A stretch of 64,000 bases of DNA from Nostoc desertorum CM1-VF14 (GTDB lineage: Bacteria > Cyanobacteriota > Cyanobacteriia > Cyanobacteriales > Nostocaceae), in assembly GCA_019359245.1 (NCBI GenBank), contig JAHHHR010000008.1, forward strand, positions 124,001 through 188,000, given 5' to 3'. Under the pieces are notes generated by a model. The model made no database searches. It was not told the DNA's origin and worked only from the letters and a program-made list of their open reading frames with translations. Shown one piece after another: positions 53,462 through 62,815 of the stretch. Position 1 is the stretch's first letter, and every line of letters starts with the position of its first letter. A program made the translations under genes and the position numbers.

Positions 53462-54349
53462 ATGCTTAATGCACCAATTTTTGTCAGTTACCGAAGAGCA
53501 GATAGTGCTGCCGAAGCTGGACGTTTGCACAGTACTATTCTTGGAGAGATGGGAAGAAGTACAGTATTTATGGATACGTCTTCTATTGAACCTGGAACAC
53601 AATGGCCAAAAGAATTAGAGGAGGCTTTGCAAAAGGCTCAAATTGTCATCGTAGTCATAGGCACTGAATGGATTCGCATTAGTGATGAATTTGGGTTGCG
53701 TCGTATAGATCAAGAAGATGATTGGGTTCGTCGGGAGATTGAGTTTGCACTTCGTGAAGATAAAAAATTACTACCATTGTTGGTTAGAGGTGCCAAAATG
53801 CCTCCCCCTAATAAGTTGCCTACATCAATTAGTGCTTTAACTCAAAGGCAGGCAGTAGATATTCGAGATGCATATTGGGATCATGACATTAAGCTTGTTC
53901 TTGAGCAATTAAGATTAGTTACTGATCAAAATCAAAAGAATGAACGTTCCCTTAAAAGCGAGGATCTTTGGGGAATCTACCCCACTCCTCCTCCAGAAAA
54001 ACCAGAGCCAATTAGTGACGATAAACTTCAGATTGCACTCAGTAGTAATTTATCAAAGTGGAAAAAAGTAGTTAGTCCGCTCCCTGAAAATCCAACTAAA
54101 GTGCGTGTTGAAATTTTTCGCCAGTATAATTTCCAAACTTTTCACCATGCCATCGAATTCATGAATCAGGTTGCGCCTGGGTGTGATATTGCACTTCACC
54201 ATCCTCGATGGGAGAATGTTTGGCGAACAGTTAGAGTCTATCTAACAAGTTGGGATATTGATCATCAAATCTCTGATCGAGATATTCAGTTAGCAAAATA
54301 TTTTGATAAAGCTTTTTCTGATTTTCCTGGAGCAAAGCTAGATAGCTAG
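53462..54349 (+). CDS. TIR domain fused to a pterin-4a-carbinolamine dehydratase-like domain
   Basis: 295 residues from the ATG at 53462; a TTG two codons earlier is in frame. TIR domain about 5-155: APIFVSYRRADSAAEAGRLH, VFMDTSSIEPGTQWPKELEE, IVIVVIGTEWI, then DDWVRREIEFAL. That Glu (about 92) sits where NADase TIRs have their catalytic Glu. After a charged linker (about 155-195) comes a PCD/DCoH-like domain about 196-285: FRQYNFQTFHHAIEFMNQVA, ALHHPRWENVWRTVRVYLTS, SDRDIQLAKYFDKAF. The His-His-Pro and (E/F)NV(Y/W) signature is kept; the third active-site His (TH in PCDs) reads SW here. It stands alone between sdhA and a HigA-like gene. Activity is unproven. Confidence 0.85.
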   Translation: MLNAPIFVSYRRADSAAEAGRLHSTILGEMGRSTVFMDTSSIEPGTQWPKELEEALQKAQIVIVVIGTEWIRISDEFGLRRIDQEDDWVRREIEFALREDKKLLPLLVRGAKMPPPNKLPTSISALTQRQAVDIRDAYWDHDIKLVLEQLRLVTDQNQKNERSLKSEDLWGIYPTPPPEKPEPISDDKLQIALSSNLSKWKKVVSPLPENPTKVRVEIFRQYNFQTFHHAIEFMNQVAPGCDIALHHPRWENVWRTVRVYLTSWDIDHQISDRDIQLAKYFDKAFSDFPGAKLDS

Positions 54350-54480
54350 GCTACGACCAAAAGTTGAAAATGCTTTATATTCAAGCTGGTTTTAAGGATG
54401 AGATTGCAGTGATAATTCATCAAGTCAAGATGGGAAATCGAACTGAGTGATTCCCTATCATCCATATTTTAAATTGAGGC

Positions 54481-54879
54481 TTAGATAAATAGGCTAGGTG
54501 AAACCTTGAAGTAATCACCAAGCATTTTGGCTTGTGCCTTGCTAATCGAACGTTTACCATTAACAACCTCAGATACCACACCACTTGATCCAATAACGTC
54601 TACCAAGTCAGCTTGACGGGTTCCACTTGCTTCCATAATGTGTTGAAGTATCTCATGAGGCACAGATAAATCCATCGGGTAGTTCTGTGTTTCATATACT
54701 TCAATCAGCTTCACCAGCAATTTATGTAAAACTCGCTGCTCTAGAGTGCGATTTTTCGCAAAGGTTAGACGCTCTACCACTGTCAACAGACGTTCATACT
54801 CCTCTTCCGTCTCAATTACCTTGGGAGTAACTTCAGCTACTAGATTTCGATAAGCAGTTTCGTCAAAAGGAAAAGTCAT
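54481..54879 (-). CDS. HigA-like antitoxin / XRE-type regulator, orphan
   Basis: 132 residues. N-terminal helical part (VIETEEEYERLLTVVERLTF) and C-terminal helix-turn-helix (LQHIMEASGTRQADLVDVIG, SSGVVSEVVNGKRSISKAQA), ending KMLGDYFKVSPSLFI as in HigA antitoxins. A HigB toxin gene would be expected just before it on the minus strand, but the 130 bp there hold no such frame. It may control other genes or be a left-over. Confidence 0.8.
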   Translation of the reverse strand: MTFPFDETAYRNLVAEVTPKVIETEEEYERLLTVVERLTFAKNRTLEQRVLHKLLVKLIEVYETQNYPMDLSVPHEILQHIMEASGTRQADLVDVIGSSGVVSEVVNGKRSISKAQAKMLGDYFKVSPSLFI

Positions 54880-54983
54880 TTTTCGATTTGCCTTTATCGT
54901 ATTCTTGGAATGCGGGTTAGTTCAGCCTAATCCAGCATTGGAAAAGCTGGTGACAATGATGGCTCACTGGTGTGAGATCCTAG

Positions 54984-55970
<987 letters not shown>

Positions 55971-56215
55971 TGAAACGGGGTTTGGCCTTACCCTACACAG
56001 CTACTAGGTTACGCGGTTGTAGCGTGAATTGAGTGTCTACAACAAACTACACCTAAGCATTCTTTCATACTACAATCGCAATATATTTCCTTTGATCTGT
56101 CCATATCAGCTACCATAAGCCACAAATGATGAGTTTTTTCCTCAGTCAGCAGTAGAATCGGGCGGTATGTGTCACTTCCTTTTCTGTACAGTTATACCTC
56201 TCCATTTCCTACTCT
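55971..56215. other. Intergenic stretch after por, nothing recognised
   Basis: Holds the 3' end of the por transcript and the upstream part of the riboswitch promoter. No gene or repeat seen. Confidence 0.5.
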
Positions 56216-56243
56216 TGATTTCTACCTGAAAAAGATGTATAAT
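56216..56243 (+). promoter_or_regulatory. Promoter of the manganese-exporter transcript
   Basis: TTGATT (56216-56221), 16-bp spacer, TATAAT (56238-56243). Transcription would start just before the riboswitch. Confidence 0.7.
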
Positions 56244-56249
56244 TAACGT

Positions 56250-56409
56250 TGCATTGAAGGGGAGTAGCTGCTGGCCAACAGAATGAAAGCCAGTACATCT
56301 GAATCAACATACTGGCGATGAGCCTGGTTCAGATGGCAAGTAATGAATATTTGAAAGCGAGACCTTCACTAAGTTCACACCGAAAAGTGTAAACTTGGTG
56401 AGGTCTTTT
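56250..56409 (+). ncRNA. yybP-ykoY (Mn2+) riboswitch with terminator-like hairpin
   Basis: Conserved words of the class are present in order: AAGGGGAGTAGCTG (56257-56270), paired arms around gccagtacat...atactggc, and GCGAGACCTTCACT (56358-56371). The last part overlaps a hairpin (agaccttcactaagtt with aacttggtgaggtct) followed by TTTT at 56406-56409. Mn2+ binding would favour the aptamer over the terminator and switch the gene on. This fits the downstream gene, a known partner of this riboswitch class. Confidence 0.85.
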
Positions 56410-56436
56410 GGTTCTCATCAAGCTTCACATCGGTAA

Positions 56437-57081
56437 ATGATTCTTCAGGAGCTTGAGAGAGTGTTAACAGCTTTTACCGCAGGTTTATTATTAATAACAG
56501 TTTCAGAACTAGGCGATAAAACATTTTTTATTGCTGTAATTTTGGCAATGCACCACTCGCGGCGGCTGGTATTTATAGGTGTTACAGCTGCTTTAGCCGC
56601 GATGACAATCCTTTCGGTGCTATTTGGACAAGCGGTATCTTTTTTACCAAAAGTTTATATTCATTATGCTGAAATAGTTTTGTTTCTTGCCTTTGGTATC
56701 AAGCTGTTATATGACGCTAGTAAAATGTCTGGTGCTGCTTGTGATACAGAAGTTGTACAAGAGGCTGAAGCTGCGGTAAAAAAAGCAGATTTGGAGTTAC
56801 CAAAGCAAAAGACTTCCTTGGCAATTATCATAGAAGCCTTTGTGTTGACATTTATGGCAGAGTGGGGCGATCGCACCCAAATTGCCACCATTGCCCTGGC
56901 AGCAGGTAATAATCCAATTGGAGTGACAATAGGTGCAATTTTAGGACATGCCATTTGTGCTGCGATCGCAGTTATCGGCGGTAAAATGATTGCCGGCCGA
57001 ATTTCTGAGCGTCAACTCACCCTAATTGGTGGATGCCTGTTTTTGGTCTTTGGTATCCTTGCTGCCATTGAAGGAGCGTGA
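56437..57081 (+). CDS. mnx: GDT1/TMEM165 (UPF0016) family manganese exporter
   Basis: 214 residues with six to seven membrane helices in two repeats, each with the family signature: SELGDKTFFIAVILAM and AEWGDRTQIATIALAA. In Synechocystis the homologue Mnx moves Mn2+ out of the cytoplasm and supplies the lumen or prevents manganese toxicity. Between the repeats is a charged cytoplasmic loop (EVVQEAEAAVKKADLELPKQ). Expression is probably induced by Mn2+ through the riboswitch directly upstream. The symbol is by family resemblance. Confidence 0.9.
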   Translation: MILQELERVLTAFTAGLLLITVSELGDKTFFIAVILAMHHSRRLVFIGVTAALAAMTILSVLFGQAVSFLPKVYIHYAEIVLFLAFGIKLLYDASKMSGAACDTEVVQEAEAAVKKADLELPKQKTSLAIIIEAFVLTFMAEWGDRTQIATIALAAGNNPIGVTIGAILGHAICAAIAVIGGKMIAGRISERQLTLIGGCLFLVFGILAAIEGA

Positions 57082-57203
57082 GGGGATAAGCAGAGGGAGC
57101 ATGGGGAGCAGGGAGCAGGGGAGACAAGGGGACAAGGGGTGAGAACTTGAAACAAGTCTTTCCGCTTGTCCCCAATTCTCCCTTGTCCTCTTGCCCAATG
57201 CCC

Positions 57204-58097
57204 CTACTTGGGAGTACTTTCTAATGCAGGCGCGGGAGATGCAGCCGGATTAGGGATGGGGGAAGGCGTTGCTGCGTTCTTAATTTCATCTTTGTACTGA
57301 GCAGGTGCTAAAGCTGCGGCACTATCAAACAAAAGCTTTGCATCTGCGTCTTTGCCCTGTTGTTTCAGGAGCATCGCTTTGGCCACAACAGGGCGAAAAT
57401 CCTTGGGATCTTTTTTAATTGCCTGGTCATATACAGAGCTAGCTTGAGCATAGCGTTTCTGGGAAGCATGAACAGAACCTAACAATACCTGCACGGCTAC
57501 TGTATCTACACTTCCAGGCTGAATTGTATTTACTTGAGCGGCGTTAGAGATGGTTTCTTGCAGCAAGCCAATGGCTGCTTCCGGGCGTTGCTGACTTATC
57601 AACAGAGACACCATTCCTTGTAAAGCCTTCAAATCACCTGGTTTAGTGGACAAAATCGAGCGATATGCTTGAGCGGCTCCTTCGCGATCGCCTATTTGTT
57701 GTTTGGCTTGAGCCAATAGCACTGAATATTCTGACTGTTCAGGATTCAGCTTGGCTAGCTTTTCTAAAGGTTCAATAACAACTTGGATATCAGCTGGTTT
57801 AACCTCAGCTTTTTCTTTTTGACTCAATAGTTGTAGCCGTGCCTGCAATAAGCCTTTGAGTGCAGTTTGGTTTTCCGGTTCCCTTTGCAATACCAGTTCA
57901 TAACCCCGTACTTCGTCTTCCAGTTTTGATTTTTGGTCAGAGGAGGGCAAAGTGCCTCTAGTGCTAGCGGTATTCTGGTTTGAGGGTGGCGTATTATTAA
58001 ATGCTCCAATTATGGGAATCACCGAAACACCCACAAAAGCAAGAATTGCCACTGCCAAGATGACTTGAACTATCCAACGATTGCGCGGTTGAGACAC
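57204..58097 (-). CDS. TPR-repeat membrane-anchored protein
   Basis: 297 residues from the GTG at 58097 (SQPRNRWIVQ), with AGGAGA 12-16 bp upstream. A TTG at 58187 would add 30 residues. One membrane helix (about 7-28, VQVILAVAILAFVGVSVIPI), then helical TPR units (EYSVLLAQAKQQIGDREGAA, QAYRSILSTKPGDLKALQGM, YAQASSVYDQAIKKDPKDFR), ending in a Pro-rich tail. It probably faces the lumen or periplasm as a scaffold. Resembles cyanobacterial tetratricopeptide proteins linked to photosystem assembly, but that is inference. Confidence 0.8.
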   Translation of the reverse strand: MSQPRNRWIVQVILAVAILAFVGVSVIPIIGAFNNTPPSNQNTASTRGTLPSSDQKSKLEDEVRGYELVLQREPENQTALKGLLQARLQLLSQKEKAEVKPADIQVVIEPLEKLAKLNPEQSEYSVLLAQAKQQIGDREGAAQAYRSILSTKPGDLKALQGMVSLLISQQRPEAAIGLLQETISNAAQVNTIQPGSVDTVAVQVLLGSVHASQKRYAQASSVYDQAIKKDPKDFRPVVAKAMLLKQQGKDADAKLLFDSAAALAPAQYKDEIKNAATPSPIPNPAASPAPALESTPK

Positions 58098-58293
58098 AGT
58101 TTTGTCTTTCTCCTGAACTTTAATGACATTATCATTTACACAAATCGTAAAGTTAAAAATTTCCAAAACTTTGCGGAATACCGCCAATTGCCTGTGAATT
58201 TTATAACAATTAACTATTTACACTGCTAAAGTAAGTGATGACTTTAGGAGGAGCCATCAGAATTGGAGCTATGATATGCTTCCCAAACTAGTG

Positions 58294-58346
58294 TAAAGGC
58301 GCTAAATTACACGTTTAGTGTTTATACACTCAATTTAGCGCCTTTA
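58294..58346. repeat. Large perfect hairpin between divergent genes
   Basis: TAAAGGCGCTAAATT (58294-58308) and its exact inverse (58332-58346) form a 15-bp stem. A second small stem (AGTGT/ACACT) lies inside. It sits upstream of the basic protein gene at 58476. Confidence 0.75.
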
Positions 58347-58475
58347 GTATTGTATAGAGTAACTTGGTGTGACTTTGTGAAAAGCAAATATACTTTCATC
58401 AGTCGCACAAATGCTCTTTTCAGCTGCCTTTGTAAAATCCCACAATGGGATGTGTCTCCGCCGCAAGGAGTTTTT

Positions 58476-59507
58476 ATGAATTCCGACCTGATGCCGTTGC
58501 CTGAATCCTCTAATTCTTCTGCCTCTAACCAGGGCCCAACTAAAACAGGGGCAGCCGCTAATGTTAATAATGTTAATGTAGCAGCCCAGCCCTCTAAAGT
58601 TGAAAATTCGCCTGTTAACCCTAGCGAAACTGACTCAAATGGGAACTTGGTCAATCGACAACAACCGATTCCGCCTCCCAGTGAACCGATGCAGTACCGA
58701 GCGATCGGCTTAGTCCGGGGTCGCTATCATGCTAGCAGCGAACAATTTACTCAAGGTACGCTGCTGACCACAGATGGTGTAGAACTCAATGCCGTCCTCC
58801 TAGGCCGGATTATGAGCTTAGTCAAGAATCACCTAGACTTAGAAAAAGAACACTTGTGGGTAGTATATCCACGTACAAGACAAGAGAATGATACCTTGCA
58901 CATCCAAATCGTCGGAGTTTGGGAGCCAGAAAATCTGGCTAAAAACTCAACAGATGAGGATGAGTCGGACTTGGACTTGCAAGAGTTACAGACAACCGAT
59001 GATGGCTTATCGGAAAACTCTGAATTAAGTACAATTGCAACGATCCCCTCATCAGAAGTAGCAGATGGTGGTTTTTCTGTTCGTGGTGAGGTAGTATACC
59101 AGTCTTTTGACGCTAAGAGCTTAGTAGTCAAAATTAGGCAGGCTGCACGCAAACCAACTGAGAAACCCAAGTATTTCAAGTTGAAATTGAGGGGTGTGCT
59201 AACCACCAAAGCTGTAGGAAAATTCTGGGATTTCCAAGCCAAGCGAGAAGCTGACGTTTTGATAGTAGAAAAAGCTGAAGCGATCGCTGACTTGCCCAAA
59301 AAACGCAAACCACCGTTCAAAGGTGGCCCTCGTGCTGGCGGTGGCGGTGCTGGTGGTAGAAAACCATTCCCTCCCAGACGCAGTGGCGAAACCCCGCGTC
59401 CTATTAAGAAAACAGGCGTAAGCAGCGACCCCTCGGTAGTGTCAAAGCCTATACCAAAAACGCCCGCTCCTAAACCTATCAAGCGACCCAAACCGACTCA
59501 AGAATAA
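58476..59507 (+). CDS. Conserved cyanobacterial protein with basic Gly/Pro/Lys-rich tail, unknown function
   Basis: 343 residues from the ATG at 58476 with AAGGAG 6-11 bp upstream; a longer in-frame reading to 58350 lacks such a site. N-terminal 85 residues low complexity (Asn/Pro/Ser), then a folded domain (about 88-165: MQYRAIGLVRGRYHASSEQF, VELNAVLLGRIMSLVKNHLD, HLWVVYPRTRQENDTLHIQI). A second domain follows (about 215-285), then a very basic Gly/Pro/Arg/Lys tail (KKRKPPFKGGPRAGGGG). The tail suggests RNA or DNA contact. Homologues seem confined to cyanobacteria; role unknown. Confidence 0.8.
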   Translation: MNSDLMPLPESSNSSASNQGPTKTGAAANVNNVNVAAQPSKVENSPVNPSETDSNGNLVNRQQPIPPPSEPMQYRAIGLVRGRYHASSEQFTQGTLLTTDGVELNAVLLGRIMSLVKNHLDLEKEHLWVVYPRTRQENDTLHIQIVGVWEPENLAKNSTDEDESDLDLQELQTTDDGLSENSELSTIATIPSSEVADGGFSVRGEVVYQSFDAKSLVVKIRQAARKPTEKPKYFKLKLRGVLTTKAVGKFWDFQAKREADVLIVEKAEAIADLPKKRKPPFKGGPRAGGGGAGGRKPFPPRRSGETPRPIKKTGVSSDPSVVSKPIPKTPAPKPIKRPKPTQE

Positions 59508-59588
59508 AGGAGGGGCATGGGGCATGGGGAATTGGGCATTAGAAAAACTTTTCCCCAGTCCCTAATCCTCATTCCTTATACCCTAATA

Positions 59589-60758
59589 TCAAAAATCCGT
59601 CCGACGGTCTTGGGGTAAAAAAGATCGCTCCATCGGAATTGGGGAAACTGGCTCTGTGAGGGTAAACGTTCCTGCTTCGATCCACTTTTTCAACTCTAGG
59701 GCGACTTGCCTAGAAAAAAACAAACTCGCTAAGGGGGCAGAGCGTATAGCTTTGCCCTCGATAGTGATCCGCCCAGATTTGAGTTGGGCGTAACTCACCA
59801 AACCAAAGGTGGGACGGACGCGCCGGGGAATGGAAAAATCCACTATTGGGGCTACTAAGTCTTTATCCTGCACAGCACAGTGTTCAACTACTTGTTCATT
59901 TAATACAGGTAGTGGTACACCAACGCCTAACATTAATGAGGGACCATAGCTTTTAAAGTAACAACCCCGCACCCAATGAGCATCCATTTGCTTGGCATCA
60001 CCGATTAAAGCTAAAGTGGCGGAAGGCCCAATCGGTGTACGATTAGCTAAACGCTTTTGTAAGGGGAAGTGCTGAGTGCCTTCCCAAGCGACATAGCCAA
60101 TACCGCCGCCTAAAAAAATTCGAGTCCCTATACCAACGAGTTGTAAATCAGGATCGTTGAGCAAGGGAGAAATAGCACCGGGGTTAGAGTAAACTGCATT
60201 CCCTAAACGCGGTTGTAAAGGGCCGAGATATGTGAAGAGGGGGCGATCGCCACCATTTACACCAACAATAAAATTTTGATAAAGATTGCGCGGATTGAAT
60301 AAATAAAACTGATTAATCGTTTCATTGGTAATTGTAGTTTCAAAAGTTGCTCTGGGATAACAATCTGTTACTTGTCCTTGCGCTTTTACGTGTATGGGTT
60401 TACCAGCGATCAAATCTTCAATTACATGACCGCCGCCACGTTCTCTGACTTCTTCCCCGTCCGTCGTCTCTACGGCAGAACTCGCACCCAAATATAAATC
60501 TACTGCCCCAAAACCAGAGTATGCTGGCACGCCATCTAACCAGCAGCGACGAATTTTTATTGGGGGGTCAGTGTGTCCAAGATTGATAATTGCACCACTT
60601 GATTCCATCGGTTCAAACGTGCCAGTGGTAATTACATCAACTTCTTTAGCAGCTTTAGTAACACCGATTTCTACAACTCGTGCTTTTAATTCTTCAACTG
60701 TCAACACTACCGCACGTTGGCGGCTGATTTTCTCGTTAATTTCTGCAATTGTTCGCAT
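59589..60758 (-). CDS. DUF39 family protein ('homocysteine biosynthesis')
   Basis: 389 residues. The family is linked to homocysteine formation from aspartate semialdehyde in methanogens and some bacteria. Typical stretches are TIAEINEKISRQRAVVLTVE, VDVITTGTFEPMESSGAIIN, VDLYLGASSAVETTDGE and GGGIGYVAWEGTQHFP. It lacks the C-terminal CBS or ferredoxin domains found in some homologues. It lies 360 bp downstream of metK on the same strand, in keeping with a role in sulphur amino-acid or methyl metabolism. Confidence 0.88.
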   Translation of the reverse strand: MRTIAEINEKISRQRAVVLTVEELKARVVEIGVTKAAKEVDVITTGTFEPMESSGAIINLGHTDPPIKIRRCWLDGVPAYSGFGAVDLYLGASSAVETTDGEEVRERGGGHVIEDLIAGKPIHVKAQGQVTDCYPRATFETTITNETINQFYLFNPRNLYQNFIVGVNGGDRPLFTYLGPLQPRLGNAVYSNPGAISPLLNDPDLQLVGIGTRIFLGGGIGYVAWEGTQHFPLQKRLANRTPIGPSATLALIGDAKQMDAHWVRGCYFKSYGPSLMLGVGVPLPVLNEQVVEHCAVQDKDLVAPIVDFSIPRRVRPTFGLVSYAQLKSGRITIEGKAIRSAPLASLFFSRQVALELKKWIEAGTFTLTEPVSPIPMERSFLPQDRRTDF

Positions 60759-61117
60759 TTTAATCAGTGCTAGCGCTTCCTGCTGTCTTCGTTTATAAAC
60801 GAGAGGGAAATGAACAAAGACCAGTTGGTATCCCAGATACTGGCTTATAACGGTTCTCAGTTGAGTGCGGTACTGACCCTAACTCCCTTCCCTACTAGCT
60901 TTGGGGAGTAAGATTCAAAGCCTCTCTCCTAAAAGCAGAGAAGAATGGAAGTGAGGTCAAAAATCTACTGCACCCAAGCGATAACCGCTATAAAACCGTA
61001 ACATGATTAATTTCGGCTTTCGTGCGACAGTTGAAAGATAAATGAGGGTATAGGCAACTTCATAAATTGCCTATACCCTCAAAGATATAAACTAAGTTTT
61101 TGTAGTAGCGTATAAGT
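60759..61117. other. Spacer between metK and DUF39 gene, with metK terminator
   Basis: Apart from the hairpin at 61043-61081 nothing is recognised. 60840-60920 is non-repetitive and non-coding. Confidence 0.5.
61043..61081 (-). terminator. Hairpin after metK
   Basis: TGAGGGTATAGGCAA (61043-61057) and its exact inverse (61067-61081): a 15-bp perfect stem with a 9-nt loop, 36 bp after the metK stop. On the minus strand it is followed by TTTATC. Confidence 0.7.
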
Positions 61118-62392
61118 CTAAGTTAGCGCCTGAGCAACTACTGCCGAAAGTGACTCGTTAACCGCTTGCTTCAACAATTCAGCTTTATCGGTCTGTTCCC
61201 AAGGTAACTCTAAATCAGGCCGCCCAAAATGACCATAAGCCGCGACGTCCTGATAAAAACGTCCGCCTCGTTCACTTGGTAAGTTGCGTAAATTGAAGGT
61301 ATGGATAATCCCTGCTGGACGCAGTTCAAAGTGCTTGTTGATTAATTCCAGTAAGGTTTCTTCATCGACTTTGCCAGTGCCAAAGGTATCTACCAGAATG
61401 CTTGTTGGTCGCGCTACGCCAATAGCATAAGATAACTGGATTTCAACTTTTTCTGCTAAACCGGCAGCGACAATGTTTTTCGCCACATAACGAGCCGCAT
61501 AGGCAGCAGAACGGTCTACCTTTGTGGGGTCTTTGCCAGAAAAAGCGCCGCCACCATGCCGTGAATAACCACCGTAGGTATCAACAATTATTTTCCGTCC
61601 TGTCAGACCAGAGTCTCCTTGAGGACCACCAACGACAAATTTGCCAGTGGGGTTGACTAGAAAACGTGTCTCTTTATTAGGCTTAACTTCAATGTCGCCA
61701 AAAACAGGTTCGACCACTGCTGACCAAAGGTCTTGTTTAATTTTGGCTTGTACAGCCGCCTCATCTGTGATTTCCCCAATACTAGCTGTATGCTGGGTGG
61801 AAATTAGAATCGTATCAATACCTACTGGGCGTCCATCTTCATAGACCACAGTTACTTGGGTTTTACCGTCAGGACGCAGGTATGACAATTCACCTGTTTT
61901 GCGAACTGCTGCTAATCGGCGAGCAATGCGGTGGGCGAGACTGATGGGTAAGGGCATCAGTTCTGGTGTTTCGTTGCTGGCAAAACCAAACATTATACCT
62001 TGATCGCCTGCACCAATTTTGTCGAATAGCTCATCACTATCTTGCTGGCGGGTTTCTTGAGCGGTGTTAACGCCTTGGGCAATATCGGGTGATTGTTCGT
62101 CTAAAGCCAGCAGAACGCTGGTGCTGTTAGCAGAAAAGCCATTGTCGGCATTGGTATAGCCAATTTCGGCAATTTTTTGGCGGGCGAGATTGACGAAATT
62201 CACATTGGCTTTGGTGGTTATTTCACCAGTGATTAGCACCAAACCAGTATTAACTACTACTTCAGCAGCGACACGGCTGCTGGGGTCTTGTGTCAGTAGG
62301 GCATCTAGAATAGTATCAGAAATCTGATCGCAGATTTTATCTGGATGACCTTCGGTGACTGACTCGGAGGTAAATAAATATCGACGAGACAA
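61118..62392 (-). CDS. metK: S-adenosylmethionine synthetase
   Basis: 424 residues. Forms SAM from methionine and ATP. Motifs are [60 protein letters not shown] and [23 protein letters not shown] aGGAGGaat just upstream. Length fits cyanobacterial MetK (about 420). The terminator is at 61043-61081; the DUF39 gene follows. Confidence 0.97.
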   Translation of the reverse strand: MSRRYLFTSESVTEGHPDKICDQISDTILDALLTQDPSSRVAAEVVVNTGLVLITGEITTKANVNFVNLARQKIAEIGYTNADNGFSANSTSVLLALDEQSPDIAQGVNTAQETRQQDSDELFDKIGAGDQGIMFGFASNETPELMPLPISLAHRIARRLAAVRKTGELSYLRPDGKTQVTVVYEDGRPVGIDTILISTQHTASIGEITDEAAVQAKIKQDLWSAVVEPVFGDIEVKPNKETRFLVNPTGKFVVGGPQGDSGLTGRKIIVDTYGGYSRHGGGAFSGKDPTKVDRSAAYAARYVAKNIVAAGLAEKVEIQLSYAIGVARPTSILVDTFGTGKVDEETLLELINKHFELRPAGIIHTFNLRNLPSERGGRFYQDVAAYGHFGRPDLELPWEQTDKAELLKQAVNESLSAVVAQALT

Positions 62393-62758
62393 AGGAAATT
62401 CCTCCTGACTTGAGTTTTTTAGCTGATTAAATGTAGTATTTAGTTCAACTACTTTATTTAACGTGAGTTCAATGAACCTCTCCCTAACTTGAGCTTTAGT
62501 TCAAGTTTGTGCCTCTAGGGCTCGAAGAAGGACGGTTTTAGGTAGTAAAATCTTTAAGAGGTTTTTTGATTAAGCTCCTTAGGCGAACACCACATAAGCC
62601 GTCGAACTCACGTTAATTTATGAAATCATAACAATATTTATACTTCAGTAGTTAGTATCTTCTTGATATTAATAAAAACCACTAGCCATAAGGTAAGTAT
62701 CTGTAAAGAAGATAAATTTATGCTAATTATTTTATGGGACAAATGTATTTAATAACAC
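62393..62758. other. Leader/promoter region of metK, no known riboswitch seen
   Basis: It contains a short stem (cttgagctttagttcaag, 62488-62505) and AT-rich sequence. I could not match it to SAM-I to SAM-V or SAH riboswitch consensus words by eye. Confidence 0.4.
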
Positions 62759-62788
62759 AAAAAAAAGGAGGCACCCAGAAGTGCCCCC
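62759..62788 (-). terminator. Terminator after prk
   Basis: On the minus strand GGGGGCAC-TTCTGG-GTGCCTCC (62788-62767) forms an 8-bp stem followed by eight Ts. It starts 27 bp after the prk stop. Confidence 0.88.
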
Positions 62789-62815
62789 ACAAACTTTGAC
62801 ACAAACACTGCTGCT

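Noticed and set aside
58829..59491. A 220-codon minus-strand open frame opposite the basic protein gene
   Set aside because: It is Gly/Pro/Ser-rich because it mirrors the low-complexity plus-strand tail. The plus-strand frame has the ribosome site and a domain-like core.
62393..62815. Possible SAM riboswitch upstream of metK
   Set aside because: No core words of the known SAM or SAH riboswitch classes were found; only a short hairpin is present.
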